A DNA stretch of 64,000 nt from Bog-473 sp963838835 (GCA_963838835.1 CAWITA010000023.1:828549-892548); one strand, 5' to 3'. Positions 44,401-53,409 are shown, numbered from the stretch's first letter. Notes: generated by a model not told the origin, from the sequence alone. Translations and numbers: made by a program.

Positions 44401-44454
44401 CGGGCGAGTCAAACAGGACACTCTTTGTGGGGCTTGCCGTGCGGGCGTGGCAAC

Positions 44455-45330
44455 TCAGCGCTCGAGCTCGTCGACCAGCCCCCATTGGAGCGCCGTGGCG
44501 GCGTCGATGGTGCACCCGGAGAACGCGAGCCAGGCCGTGCGCAGGCGGCCGATGCGACGGGGCAGGCTGACGGTCCCGCCCGCGCCCGGCACGAGGCCGA
44601 GACCGATCTCGGGCAACGAGATCTGCGTGTCCTCGGCCGCCACGACCGTGTCGGTGAACGCGGCGAGCTCGATGCCGGACCCCACGCAGGCACCGTGGAC
44701 ATAGGCCACCGTCTCCTTGTTGAGACGTGTCAGGGCGCGGGCGACGCTGCGCTGCAGGCGGATGAGATGCGCCGACGCCGGGTCGGACCGGGTGCCGAAC
44801 TCGTCGAGATCGCCGCCGGCACAGAAGGCCTTGCCCTCGCCGCGCAGCTCGACACGCGTGATGCCCGGGTCGGCTGCGGCCAGCGTGAGCGCCTCGACGA
44901 GCTCGTCACGCATCTGGGCGTCGAGCGCATTGAGACGCCGGGGTCGGGTCAACGTGAGGGTCAGCGTCGCACCGCCACGCCGCACCCCCACCCGGGGTCC
45001 GTCGTCCCGATCGGGGCGGGCGGGGTGCGCGGCCCGCCAGGCCGCGAATTCCGGTCCGGACTGGAGGACGGAGTAGGCGGTGGACTCGGCCACGAGTCCG
45101 TCACCGACGGACACACCGAGCTGCCCGCGCAACAACAGGGCCAAGGTCGCGCCCGTGATGGGGCGGACGGTGAGGTTCTCCTCGATCCGCTCGAGGGCGG
45201 GGTCGCCCTCTTCGACGACCACGTCGCACAGATCCAGCCACGGATCGTCGACCACCTTCCTGGTCACGCCGACGACGACGAACGGCAGGCTCACCCTGCG
45301 CTCGACCGGCAGCACGCCGGGTGGGGGCAT
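44455..45330 (-). CDS. Enoyl-CoA hydratase/isomerase with long N-terminal extension
   Basis: At least 291 aa. The crotonase domain occupies the C-terminal half: LTRPRRLNALDAQMRDEL, oxyanion stretch GKAFCAGGDLDEFG, HGACVGSGIELAAFTD and LPEIGLGLVPGAGG, with the Glu of LPE at a catalytic site. The first 130 residues are an extra domain of unknown role. Coding-like sequence continues in frame upstream of ATG 45330 for about 33 codons up to a TAA, but without ATG/GTG/TTG, so the true start may be unusual. It is divergent from a CaiB gene. Confidence 0.78.
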   Translation of the reverse strand: MPPPGVLPVERRVSLPFVVVGVTRKVVDDPWLDLCDVVVEEGDPALERIEENLTVRPITGATLALLLRGQLGVSVGDGLVAESTAYSVLQSGPEFAAWRAAHPARPDRDDGPRVGVRRGGATLTLTLTRPRRLNALDAQMRDELVEALTLAAADPGITRVELRGEGKAFCAGGDLDEFGTRSDPASAHLIRLQRSVARALTRLNKETVAYVHGACVGSGIELAAFTDTVVAAEDTQISLPEIGLGLVPGAGGTVSLPRRIGRLRTAWLAFSGCTIDAATALQWGLVDELER

Positions 45331-45451
45331 CTCTTCCTCGAGGGGGACCAGGACGGCACCGGTCCGTTCGGGGGCGAGGTCGCTGCGCAGCTCGGCCAGG
45401 AGCGCTTCGGCGCTGAGGAGTTCGAGGATCGAAAGACGTTACCGTGCCCGC

Positions 45452-46636
45452 ATGGACGACCCCCGGGTGGCGCGTTGGGCGGCCAGCGGCGCCATGGCGT
45501 TGACCGGGCTCCCCGACGGGCCGCTCGGGCCGCCCGAGCCCCTGGTCGAAGGCGTGGAACGGGTTGCCGTGGGCTTCCCCGGCCTGGACGCCCTGGCACT
45601 GCTCGGCGAGCGCGCCGCCCTCATGGGGTTGTGGCGCCGCGGCACCACGAGCTGCGGCGGGAGCTGCCGCCTCTTGGCGGTGAGAGACGGATGGATGGCC
45701 GTGTCGCTGCCGCGGGCCGAGGACGTCGAAGCCGTGCCGGCGTGGCTCGAGCTCGACGAGGTGCCCCGGGCGGGCCCGGCGACGTGGTCCGCCGTCGAAG
45801 CCAGCCTGCGTGATCGGGACCCCGACGAACTGGCGCAGCGCGCTGCGCTGTTGGGTCTGCCCGTAAGCCGGCTCGGTGAGGCGAGCCCGACCGCTGTCGC
45901 CGCGGAGCGGCTCGGGGGTGCGCCGGCCCGGACGGCGACGGGGTCGGTGGTCGTCGACCTGTCTGCCCTGTGGGCGGGGCCTCTCTGTGGCGACCTGCTG
46001 GCGCAAGCCGGGGCCACCGTGGTCAAGGTGGAGTCACTGAGCCGGCCGGACGGTGCGCGCCGGGGCCCCGCAGCCTTCTTCGACCTGCTCAACTGGCGCA
46101 AGCGGTCCGTCGCCCTCGATCTGGAGCGGCCCGAGGGCGGGAGGTTGCTCTACGCGCTGGTGCAACGGGCGGACATCGTGATCGAGGCGAGCCGGCCGCG
46201 GGCGCTCGCCCAGCTCGGGATCGGCGCGCGCCACCTGGTCGAGCGGGGCGGTGGTCCGCAGGTGTGGATCTCCATCACCGGGTACGGGCGCTCGGGTGAC
46301 GCGGCTCACCGCGTCGGGTTCGGCGACGACGCGGCGGTGGCCGGGGGCTTGGTCGCCTGGACCGGGACCACGCCGATGTTCTGCGCCGACGCCGTCGCCG
46401 ACCCGCTGACCGGCCTGACCGCAGCGAGCGCATGCCTCGACGCGCTGTCACGAGGCGGCCGCTGGCTGGTCGATGTGTCGATGGCGGGCGTGAGCGCGAG
46501 CCTGGCCGGGCCGACCTTGGCGGTGCCGCGGGAGCTGCCGGTCGCCGACCCGCGGGCACGCGCGCCCGAGGGACCAGCCCCCACGCTCGGGGCCGACACC
46601 GCGCGGGTGCTCACGGAGCTTGGGGTCCACTCGTGA
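45452..46636 (+). CDS. CaiB/BaiF-type CoA-transferase family protein
   Basis: A 394-aa family III CoA-transferase relative. The CaiB core begins near residue 170 (VVVDLSALWAGPLCGDLLAQ) and includes KRSVALDLERPEG, IEASRPRALAQLGIG and WISITGYGRSG; the preceding 165 residues are atypical. The core is therefore short, and the C-terminal part of ordinary transferases is missing. It may be a partner or a specialised enzyme. ATG 45452 lies about 20 nt from the limit of the divergent ECH gene, an arrangement that suggests joint function. Confidence 0.8.
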   Translation: MDDPRVARWAASGAMALTGLPDGPLGPPEPLVEGVERVAVGFPGLDALALLGERAALMGLWRRGTTSCGGSCRLLAVRDGWMAVSLPRAEDVEAVPAWLELDEVPRAGPATWSAVEASLRDRDPDELAQRAALLGLPVSRLGEASPTAVAAERLGGAPARTATGSVVVDLSALWAGPLCGDLLAQAGATVVKVESLSRPDGARRGPAAFFDLLNWRKRSVALDLERPEGGRLLYALVQRADIVIEASRPRALAQLGIGARHLVERGGGPQVWISITGYGRSGDAAHRVGFGDDAAVAGGLVAWTGTTPMFCADAVADPLTGLTAASACLDALSRGGRWLVDVSMAGVSASLAGPTLAVPRELPVADPRARAPEGPAPTLGADTARVLTELGVHS

Positions 46637-46698
46637 CCACAAGGGCGTGGTCACGCCACGGGTAAGTTGCTGCGCGGTGCTCGGGCGACCGGATCACG

Positions 46699-47337
46699 AT
46701 GGGAGCGGCGGGGAACCACGTGAGCGATCCTGAGAAGACGGCACTGCTGTTCGTCGAATGCCAGCGTGGCGTCATCGGGGACCTCTCGGTCCTTCCCGCA
46801 CTGGCCGAGTCAGCCCGCCCCGTGGTGGCCACCATGGGGCGCCTCGCCGCTGGCGCCCGCGCCGCGCGCGTCCAGGTGACCCACCTGACTTACCTTCCGG
46901 GCATCCGCGGTCGCACGACCAACCGGCGGACGCCGCTGCTGCGCGCCACCAGTGCGACGGCCGAGTGGGACGACGAACACCCGGCTGCCCAAGTGGTGCC
47001 CGAGATCGGCGTGGAGCAGGGCGACCTCGTGCTGCCGCGCCGTCAGGGCGTCTCGCCGGTGCACCGCACGGAGGTGCTGGCCGTGCTGCGCAACCTGGGC
47101 CTGGACCAGATCGTCGTGGCCGGTGTCTCGACCAACCTCGCTGTCCTGCTCGTCGCGGTGGGCGCCGCCGACGAGGACTTCGCCGTCACGATCCCGACCG
47201 ACGCCACGGTCGGCACGCCACCCGAGTACCACCAGGCCGTGCTCGCTCACAGCCTCGCCTTCGTGGCCCGCCTGGCCACGACCGACGAACTGCTGGCCGA
47301 ATGGTCGGCCGTCACGCCACGGCCGCCCTCCTCCTGA
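46699..47337 (+). CDS. Isochorismatase-fold protein lacking the catalytic triad
   Basis: A 212-aa protein with the cysteine-hydrolase/isochorismatase fold. The three catalytic positions are changed: Asp of the DxQ motif is Glu20 (FVECQRG), the active Lys is Arg114 (VLPRRQG), and the nucleophilic Cys is Ala148 (AGVSTNLAV). The fold landmarks, LGLDQIVVAGVSTN and the cis-peptide region around it, are kept. It is therefore probably not a standard amidase or isochorismatase and may be a binding or scaffold protein. ATG 46699 is used; GTG 46720 with GGGGAACC before it is an alternative. Confidence 0.78.
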   Translation: MGAAGNHVSDPEKTALLFVECQRGVIGDLSVLPALAESARPVVATMGRLAAGARAARVQVTHLTYLPGIRGRTTNRRTPLLRATSATAEWDDEHPAAQVVPEIGVEQGDLVLPRRQGVSPVHRTEVLAVLRNLGLDQIVVAGVSTNLAVLLVAVGAADEDFAVTIPTDATVGTPPEYHQAVLAHSLAFVARLATTDELLAEWSAVTPRPPSS

Positions 47338-47379
47338 CGCCCGGCTGGGCCACCGGCGCGCCGCTCCCCACCGAACTGC

Positions 47380-48855
47380 TCAGGCCAGGGGCCAGGCGAT
47401 GGCCTTGGTCTCGAGGTACTGCTCCAACCCCTCGATCCCGCACTGACGACCGATGCCGCTGTCCTTGTAGCCACCGTAGGGCGAGTCCCCGCCGTACCAC
47501 ATCCCCCCGTTGACGCTGATCGACCCGGTGCGGATGCGGCGCGCGATGGCGGTGGCCCGCTCCTCCGATCCCGAGAACACCCCACCGGAGAGCCCATACC
47601 TGGACTCGTTGGCGATACGGACCGCGTCGTCGTCGTCCTCATAGGGGATCACGCAGAGCACGGGGCCGAAGATCTCCTCCTGCGCAACGGTCATGGAGTT
47701 GTCCACGTCGACGAAGAGAGTGGGCTCCACGTACCAGCCCTTGGGCAGGTGGGCCGGACGGCCGCCGCCGTAGACCAGCTTCGCCCCTTCCTCCTGGCCC
47801 TTCTCGATGTAGCCGAGCACGCGGTCACGCTGGCGGGCGCTCACGACCGGGCCCATGAGCACCCCGTCGTCGGTCGGATCGCCGTAGGGCACGGTGCCCA
47901 TGGCCGCGGTGACGAGCTCCACACCCTCGTCGTAGCGTGAGCGCGGCAGGAGCATCCGCGTCTGCATCGCACATCCCTGGCCGGCGTGGACACAGACCAT
48001 CGACCCGCCCGGGACCACGGAAGCAAAGTCCGCGTCGTCACAGACGATCATGGCCGACTTGCCCCCCAATTCCAGGAAAACCCTCTTGAGGGTCGCCGCG
48101 CCCTTCTCCATGATCCGGACACCGGTGGCCGTCGACCCGGTGAACGAGATCATGTCGACCGCCGGCGACAACGTGAGCTCCTCGCCCACCAGGTGGTCCG
48201 AGGACGTCACCACGTTGACCACGCCGGCGGGGATGTCGGTCCGCTCCGCCACGAGACGGCCGAGGCGCGTCGCGTTCCAGGGGGTGTCGGGCGCCGGCTT
48301 GAGCACCATCGTGTTACCCGTGGCCAGGATCGGGCCCAACTTGTTCAGCGTGACCTCGACGGGGTAGTTCCACGGGACGATGGCACCGACCACCCCCATC
48401 GGTTCCTTCAGCACGGCACGCCGGCTGGCCATGCCCATCAGATTGGAGTCGGGCAACGTGCGCTCGAAGGCGAACTCGTCGATCATCTTCGCCGGGTACT
48501 TCAGCGCTTCGTCGAGCGGCCAGTCGACCTGGGCGGCGAAGGTCATCATGCGCGGCGTCCCCACCTCTGCGACCACCTCGTCGCGGAGTTCCTCCCTTTC
48601 GGACTCGAGCGCGTCCTGCAGCTGCTCGAGGCAGCGCTTGCGCAGTGCCCGATTGGTCGACCAGTCGGTCTCGTCGAAGGCTCGTCTCGCCGCGCCAATG
48701 GCGCGCTGCATGTCCTCGGCCGAGGCGTCGGCCACCTCGCCGAGCACCTCCTCCGTGGCGGGGTTGATGTTCTCGAAGCGTTTTCCCGACACTGCCTCGA
48801 CGAGCTCGCCGTCGATGAGCATGCGGACTTCACCGCTCCCACCCTGGCTGGACAT
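47380..48855 (-). CDS. Aldehyde dehydrogenase family protein
   Basis: A 491-aa NAD(P)-dependent aldehyde dehydrogenase that oxidises an aldehyde to its acid. It shows the cofactor motif SFTGSTATGVRIM, catalytic Glu in LELGGKSA, the nucleophilic Cys in HAGQGCAMQT (about residue 300), and EEIFGPVLCVIPYE. The substrate is unknown; neighbours suggest an aldehyde arising from lipid or alcohol catabolism. ATG 48855 is followed by a normal N-terminus for the family. No close operon partner; the flanking genes are convergent or divergent. Confidence 0.92.
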   Translation of the reverse strand: MSSQGGSGEVRMLIDGELVEAVSGKRFENINPATEEVLGEVADASAEDMQRAIGAARRAFDETDWSTNRALRKRCLEQLQDALESEREELRDEVVAEVGTPRMMTFAAQVDWPLDEALKYPAKMIDEFAFERTLPDSNLMGMASRRAVLKEPMGVVGAIVPWNYPVEVTLNKLGPILATGNTMVLKPAPDTPWNATRLGRLVAERTDIPAGVVNVVTSSDHLVGEELTLSPAVDMISFTGSTATGVRIMEKGAATLKRVFLELGGKSAMIVCDDADFASVVPGGSMVCVHAGQGCAMQTRMLLPRSRYDEGVELVTAAMGTVPYGDPTDDGVLMGPVVSARQRDRVLGYIEKGQEEGAKLVYGGGRPAHLPKGWYVEPTLFVDVDNSMTVAQEEIFGPVLCVIPYEDDDDAVRIANESRYGLSGGVFSGSEERATAIARRIRTGSISVNGGMWYGGDSPYGGYKDSGIGRQCGIEGLEQYLETKAIAWPLA

Positions 48856-48968
48856 GGTGCGACCCCCTTCGGATCCGCAGGAACCCCTCTGAGGTTGAGG
48901 TTACGGAACGCCCGCTCGACCGGTCAAGACGCGTCGTCCGAGAGCCGGCCAAGAATTCCTCGCCGACC

Positions 48969-48995
48969 TGTCGATTTCACCCTGACTCGTTCGAC
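48969..48995 (+). promoter_or_regulatory. ECF42-type promoter upstream of the DGPF gene
   Basis: TGTCGA at 48969-48974, 17-nt spacer, CGAC at 48992-48995. TGTCGA with a CGA/TC -10 is the reported target of ECF42 sigma factors, and the ECF42 gene lies just downstream, so autoregulation of the pair is likely. Confidence 0.7.
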
Positions 48996-49051
48996 GCTCT
49001 GCCACGGTGAGGCGAGAGTCGCCTCGCGCAGCACGGAGAAGGAGCACCAGA

Positions 49052-49393
49052 ATGCGATTCCTGGGTTACACGCTCGGCAGCGAGGCCGAGACGCCGACCG
49101 AGGCCCCGTCCGCCGACATGTACGAGAAGATGGGCAAGTTCGTGGAAGAGGCGACAAAGGAGGGCGTCATCGTCGCCACCGGCGGCATCGCACCCACGTC
49201 CGAAGGCGTCATCATCTCCTTGAAGGACGGCGAGTACACGGTCGTTGACGGCCCGTTCACCGAGGCCAAGGAGCTGGTTGGCGGTTGGGCGCTGCTCGAG
49301 TGCCGCTACCTGCCCGAGGCCGTCGAGTGGTCCAAGCGGTTTCTCGGCGTGCTCGGCTTCGGGGAGGTCCGCGTCCGCCCGGTCTCGGGCTGA
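49052..49393 (+). CDS. DGPF/YCII-domain protein
   Basis: A 113-aa protein of the YCII-related DGPF family (COG3795). The naming motif is at residues 66-69 in VVDGPFTEAKELVGG. These small ferredoxin-like-fold proteins are the typical targets of ECF42 sigma factors. Their biochemical role is unknown, with stress or redox functions proposed. ATG 49052 follows AGAAGGAGCACC. The sigma factor starts 41 nt downstream, and a matching promoter stands about 60 nt upstream. Confidence 0.9.
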   Translation: MRFLGYTLGSEAETPTEAPSADMYEKMGKFVEEATKEGVIVATGGIAPTSEGVIISLKDGEYTVVDGPFTEAKELVGGWALLECRYLPEAVEWSKRFLGVLGFGEVRVRPVSG

Positions 49394-49434
49394 GGGGGGA
49401 GGCCTCCCCCTCGCGCGGTGGTTGAATCGGTGGC

Positions 49435-50745
49435 GTGCCGGTCTCCGATTCGACCGCCGCGATCGAGGCCGTCTACCGGTTGGAGTTCCCGCGGGTGGTG
49501 GCCTCGCTGGCGGGGTTCGTGCACGATATCGGGCTGGCCGAGGAGCTGGCCCAGGACGCGCTCGTCGACGCGTTGCGCGAGTGGCCACGCAGCGGCACGC
49601 CCACCAACCCCGGGGCGTGGCTCACCACGGTCGGGAAGCGCAAGGCCATCGACCGGTTCCGCCGCAACCGCACCCTGGAGGCCAAGTACGCCGAGCTCGG
49701 GCGCGAGCTGCAGACAGCGTCGCTGGACGACCCCGCGGTCGCTGATCCGGCCTCGCCCGAGGGGATCGACGACGACCGCCTGCGGCTCATCTTCGTCGCC
49801 TGCCACCCGACGCTTTCCGTGTCCGCTCGGGTGGCACTGACGCTGCGCCTGGTCGGCGGTCTCACGGTCCCCGAGATCGCGAGGGCGTACGTCGTTCCCG
49901 AGGCAACGATCGCACAGCGCATCGTGCGGGCCAAGAAGGCCATCGCCCGCGCCGGCGTGCCCTTCGAGGTGCCGCCCGAAGCGGACCGGGCGGCCCGCCT
50001 CGGCGCCGTGCTCGAGGTGGTCTACCTGATCTACAACGAGGGCTACTCGGCAACCGCCGGCGAAGACTGGCTGCGGCCGGAGCTCTGCCTCGAGGCCCTC
50101 CGGCTCGGCCGCGTGCTGGCCGGTCTCGCCCCCGTCGAAGCTGAGGTGCACGGACTGGTGGCCCTCATGGAGTTCCAGTCCTCCCGCCTGCGCGCCCGGA
50201 TTGGTCCTTCCGGGGCGCCGGTCCTCCTGCTCGACCAGGACCGTGGCACCTGGGACCGGCTGCTCATCACCCGCGGCGAGGCCGCTCTGGCCCGTTCTGA
50301 GGCACTGTGCAACACCCGGGGTCCCTACACGCTGCAGGCAGCCATCGCCGCCTGCCACGCCCGCTCGTTCCGGCCAGAGGAAACCGACTGGGGCCAGCTG
50401 GTCGCGCTCTACGGCGAGCTGGCCCAGGTGGCGCCCTCACCCATCGTCGAGCTGAACCGCGCCGTCGCCGTGTCGATGGCGTCGGGGCCGGACCCCGCGC
50501 TGGCGCTGGTGGACCAACTGGTCGCGTCGGGGACGCTGGAGCGCTACCACCTCCTCTCCAGTGTGCGCGGCGACCTCCTCGACAAGCTCGGGCGCTATGG
50601 CGAAGCTGCGGTCGAGTTCCAGCGCGCGCTGGGGCTGGCCACCAACGCGCCCGAGCGCGCCTTGCTCGAGGAGCGGTTCCGTGCGAGCCGGGACCGTGTG
50701 GGCGGGGCGGGCCCCGTGGCGGTCACGGACGGCGCTCCCGGCTGA
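49435..50745 (+). CDS. ECF42-family RNA polymerase sigma factor
   Basis: A 436-aa sigma factor with sigma2 (about 15-80, AEELAQDALVDALREWP), sigma4 (about 125-180, VALTLRLVGGLTVPEIARAY) and a long C-terminal TPR-like extension (about 190-425). The large extension replaces an anti-sigma factor in ECF42. The DGPF gene upstream confirms the class. GTG 49435 follows GGGGGGAGG. Its last 23 bases overlap the convergent coupling-protein gene. Confidence 0.92.
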   Translation: MPVSDSTAAIEAVYRLEFPRVVASLAGFVHDIGLAEELAQDALVDALREWPRSGTPTNPGAWLTTVGKRKAIDRFRRNRTLEAKYAELGRELQTASLDDPAVADPASPEGIDDDRLRLIFVACHPTLSVSARVALTLRLVGGLTVPEIARAYVVPEATIAQRIVRAKKAIARAGVPFEVPPEADRAARLGAVLEVVYLIYNEGYSATAGEDWLRPELCLEALRLGRVLAGLAPVEAEVHGLVALMEFQSSRLRARIGPSGAPVLLLDQDRGTWDRLLITRGEAALARSEALCNTRGPYTLQAAIAACHARSFRPEETDWGQLVALYGELAQVAPSPIVELNRAVAVSMASGPDPALALVDQLVASGTLERYHLLSSVRGDLLDKLGRYGEAAVEFQRALGLATNAPERALLEERFRASRDRVGGAGPVAVTDGAPG

Positions 50746-52177
50746 CCCGGTCCGGGCCCCGCTGACGGCCCGCCCACCAGGGCCGCAGCTGGAGGCGGGC
50801 CGGCGGCAGCGTGCCGTAGACGAGGATGGCGCGGCCCTGGGGCAGGCAGCGGAGCTGTTCGGGGGGCAGCAGCCGGCGGGGTCCGGTCGTCGACGTCGTG
50901 GAGCGCCGGCCCGTGGGGTCGCGGGTCACAGAGGGCTGGGTCACTTCCTGGTCGCCGATGAGTCGGCTCGCGTACTCGAGGGTCTCAGGATCGGCGATAC
51001 CGGGCAGGAACAGCTTGGCCCTGTGGTTGTTCAGCACTGTGGGGGCCTTCGTCCCGTACCGACCGCGGACCTGAGCCAGGTCCTGCCAGATTGTCACGAG
51101 CTGTATCCCGTGCGACGCGCAGGTGGCGGCCAAGCCGTCGAGCTCGGGCAGGGGGGCGATATGGGCCGCCTCGTCGAGCACGACGAGCAGCGGTGGGTCG
51201 AGCGGTCGGCCCGCGCGCGTGGCGAGGGCGAACGCATGGGCCAGCACATGTTGGGTGAGCGTCGTGAAGTAGCCGCGCAGCCGGCGTTGGTCGTGGGCGG
51301 GGGCGCAGAGGTACACGGTGTGGTGGCCCTCGAGAAGGTGGCGGGGCTCGAAGAGGTCGAGCGTGCTGAGACGCGCCGGGGGGTGGGTGAAGGGCGCCAA
51401 CACCGTCTCGGCCGTCGTGGCGACCGAGCTGCGCGTGCGCTCGTCGCGGCACCAGGTGGCGCGCGCCGCGTCGAGGGCCTCGTCCGGCGCGGCGCGCTCC
51501 AAGATGCCGGCCACCTCCTCGACCTCCTGGGTGTCGACCCATCGCACCACGTCGGCCATGGTGCGTCCGTCGAGCGCCGCCGCGAAAAGGAGTGGCGCCA
51601 ACATCTTCGCCGCCGTGGCGTACCAGAACTCGCCGTCCGGCGTCGTGCCGTCGGTCTTGGCCCCCTCGCACAGGTCGGCGGCGACACGGCACGACCGGTG
51701 CCACTCCGAACACCCGGTGAGAGGGGACCACGTGCTGGGCCGAGCGCCGGTGCTGCCCGTCGGATCGATGCACCACACCCGGCCACGCCGCGCGCAGGCG
51801 CCGAGCGTGTGGCGCAACAGGTCACTCTTCACGCTGGCGGCCAGCACTGGCCCGCGCCACCCGAGGATGGCGGGCACGGCCAGGCTCGTCGTCTTACCAC
51901 TCTGGGTCGGACCGACGACCACGAGGGATTGGGCTCGCTCGGTCGCGATGGCAGCGGGGCGAACCCGACCCGGAGCCACGCCGAGGAGCAGCCTGCCGGG
52001 TGGCAAGGCGTCCACCTTGACCCGCAGCGGACGCAGGTCACGCCGCGTCGCCCAGCGGGTGCCCCACCGGGTGCCCCGGCGGCCGGGGAGGGGACGTGCT
52101 CCCTCCCGGTACGACAGGCCCGCCAGCAGCGCGCCGCCGAATGCGAAGGGTAGGACGGCCGCCGCCAGGCCGCTCAT
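50723..52177 (-). CDS. Type IV secretion coupling protein (VirD4/TraM-like ATPase)
   Basis: A 484-aa DNA-translocase of conjugation systems. One N-terminal membrane helix (AAVLPFAFGGALLAGLSY) is followed by Walker A GPTQSGKTT near residue 90, Walker B LLVVLDEAAHIAPL and a TraM-recognition-like region TIWQDLAQVRGRYGTKA. It would link relaxase-DNA to a mating channel. ATG 52177 overlaps the stop of the upstream fragment (ATGA). No relaxase, integrase or channel genes accompany it, so it is a remnant of a larger element. Confidence 0.85.
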   Translation of the reverse strand: MSGLAAAVLPFAFGGALLAGLSYREGARPLPGRRGTRWGTRWATRRDLRPLRVKVDALPPGRLLLGVAPGRVRPAAIATERAQSLVVVGPTQSGKTTSLAVPAILGWRGPVLAASVKSDLLRHTLGACARRGRVWCIDPTGSTGARPSTWSPLTGCSEWHRSCRVAADLCEGAKTDGTTPDGEFWYATAAKMLAPLLFAAALDGRTMADVVRWVDTQEVEEVAGILERAAPDEALDAARATWCRDERTRSSVATTAETVLAPFTHPPARLSTLDLFEPRHLLEGHHTVYLCAPAHDQRRLRGYFTTLTQHVLAHAFALATRAGRPLDPPLLVVLDEAAHIAPLPELDGLAATCASHGIQLVTIWQDLAQVRGRYGTKAPTVLNNHRAKLFLPGIADPETLEYASRLIGDQEVTQPSVTRDPTGRRSTTSTTGPRRLLPPEQLRCLPQGRAILVYGTLPPARLQLRPWWAGRQRGPDRVSRERRP

Positions 52178-52560
52178 CTCTGTCGGCCCGTCATGGCCGC
52201 GTCGGTGTCGACAATGCGGCGTTCGAGTGCGCTCAGGCGATGCTGCACCAGGAAAGAGCGCTGGCCCACCTTCCACAGCGCGATGCCTCGCCGGAGCTGC
52301 GGCAACAGGTCGGCCTCGGTGTGCGAGAGCGACAACAGCTCGGCTGCGGCATCGAGCTCGCCCGGCGACTGGGCGTAGACCACGCGGGTCTCGGAGTCCG
52401 AGAGCAGGCCCTGGGCCAACGCCACCTGCTCGGAGTCCGAGGCGCCGACCGAGCGCAGGTCCGACACCCGGTGCAAGACGGCGACGTTGGAGACACCGAA
52501 GGCGCGCGAGAGCTTCCACGAGGACTGGAGCCAGCGCGCCACACCGAGGTTGGAGAGCAT
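52174..52560 (-). pseudogene. C-terminal fragment of a VirB4/TraC-type conjugation ATPase
   Basis: A 128-aa frame matching only the end of an actinobacterial mating ATPase: LGVARWLQSSWKLSRAFGVS, NVAVLHRVSDLRSVG and the closing SFLVQHRLSALERRIVDTDA. The Walker A half is missing. A stop lies directly before its ATG, and the sequence upstream carries no ATPase. It is therefore a truncated remnant whose breakpoint is at about 52560-52565. Confidence 0.7.
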
Positions 52561-52563
52561 TCA

Positions 52564-52779
52564 GTAAACCCACGTCTCGTCGCGGCGCCCGAAACGTGAC
52601 CTTCTGAGCGTGAACCCGCAGTTCAGGGAGCCAAAAAGCCAGTTCTGCTCGGGTCCACCGGCTCGGTCAACCGCCAGTGATCGACCCCGACAGGAGCGCT
52701 CACGATAGCAAGCAGACCGCAGCCTCATGGCCGAGTTACTGCGTCGCGAAACCGTCGAACTCACCCCCCCCCCACGCAA
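52564..52779. other. Non-coding junction at the conjugation remnant
   Basis: About 216 bp between the ATPase fragment and the cation-efflux gene. No credible gene, repeat or att site is seen. Only a C-run at about 52767-52774 stands out. It likely marks the edge of the truncated element. Confidence 0.4.
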
Positions 52780-53409
52780 TCAATCTGGGCGCGTCCGAAT
52801 GACTCGGATTGCCTCAGCGGAAGCAACAACCGCAACCGCGAGTGCGGCCACCCGATCCGCCCACCACCAGCCGAACAGCCGGTCGGTCAAGAGGCCAAGA
52901 AGTGCAAGGACTCCAAGAGCAGCTCCTATGGCGCTCAACGTCGCGTCGCCCATCAAGGCGTGACTGCGCAGCAACCTCCCCGTTTGGTATTTGGCCCACC
53001 CCAAGGGAGCGAGAACGACAGCCGAGACCCCGGCTGAGATCATCGCCTGGACGGAGTGCTCGGGCATCGAACGCGAAAGAAGATCGTTGATGGCAGCGAT
53101 GGTGAGAGTGATCCCCACCAGGCTCAAGGCGCTGGCGATGACGATCGAGGCCCGAGCCTCTGCCCGAAGACCCCTCGTCGGATCTCGCCGTTCCACGCCG
53201 AAGCGCCACACGAGACCGACCGACCCGGCCACGTCGGCAAGAACGTTGAGTCCCAACCCCAAAACCCCGAGGCTCCCTCCAAGCAGTCCTGCAGCCACAG
53301 CCCATGCACCCGCGACCAGTCCCCACACAACCGAGAAATACGAAAGCGCCAACCCTCTTTCTACGAGCGGGCGCCTGATTGGATCCACCTCATCATCAAG
53401 GTCAGTCAT
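52780..53409 (-). CDS. Cation-efflux (CDF)-like membrane protein
   Basis: A 209-aa protein with about five to six membrane segments resembling the transmembrane half of CDF metal exporters: LGLGLNVLADVAGSVGLVW, ARASIVIASALSLVGITLT and GWWWADRVAALAVAVV. The paired metal-binding residues are only partly present (N-x3-D in helix 2), and the usual C-terminal cytosolic domain is absent, so metal export is uncertain. No stop separates it from the HAD sequence upstream in the same frame; ATG 53409 is the likely own start. Confidence 0.65.
   Translation of the reverse strand: MTDLDDEVDPIRRPLVERGLALSYFSVVWGLVAGAWAVAAGLLGGSLGVLGLGLNVLADVAGSVGLVWRFGVERRDPTRGLRAEARASIVIASALSLVGITLTIAAINDLLSRSMPEHSVQAMISAGVSAVVLAPLGWAKYQTGRLLRSHALMGDATLSAIGAALGVLALLGLLTDRLFGWWWADRVAALAVAVVASAEAIRVIRTRPD

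Noticed and set aside
44405..44425. ACAGGACACTCTTT, resembling the shared promoter element
   Set aside because: It lies between convergent gene ends (HAD and ECH) with no gene to serve, and the TATACT core is degraded to GACACT.
52561..52779. Minus-strand frame ending DETWVY just before the VirB4 fragment, as possible Walker B
   Set aside because: Only DExW matches and its spacing to the downstream ATPase sequence is wrong; the rest of the frame looks non-coding.
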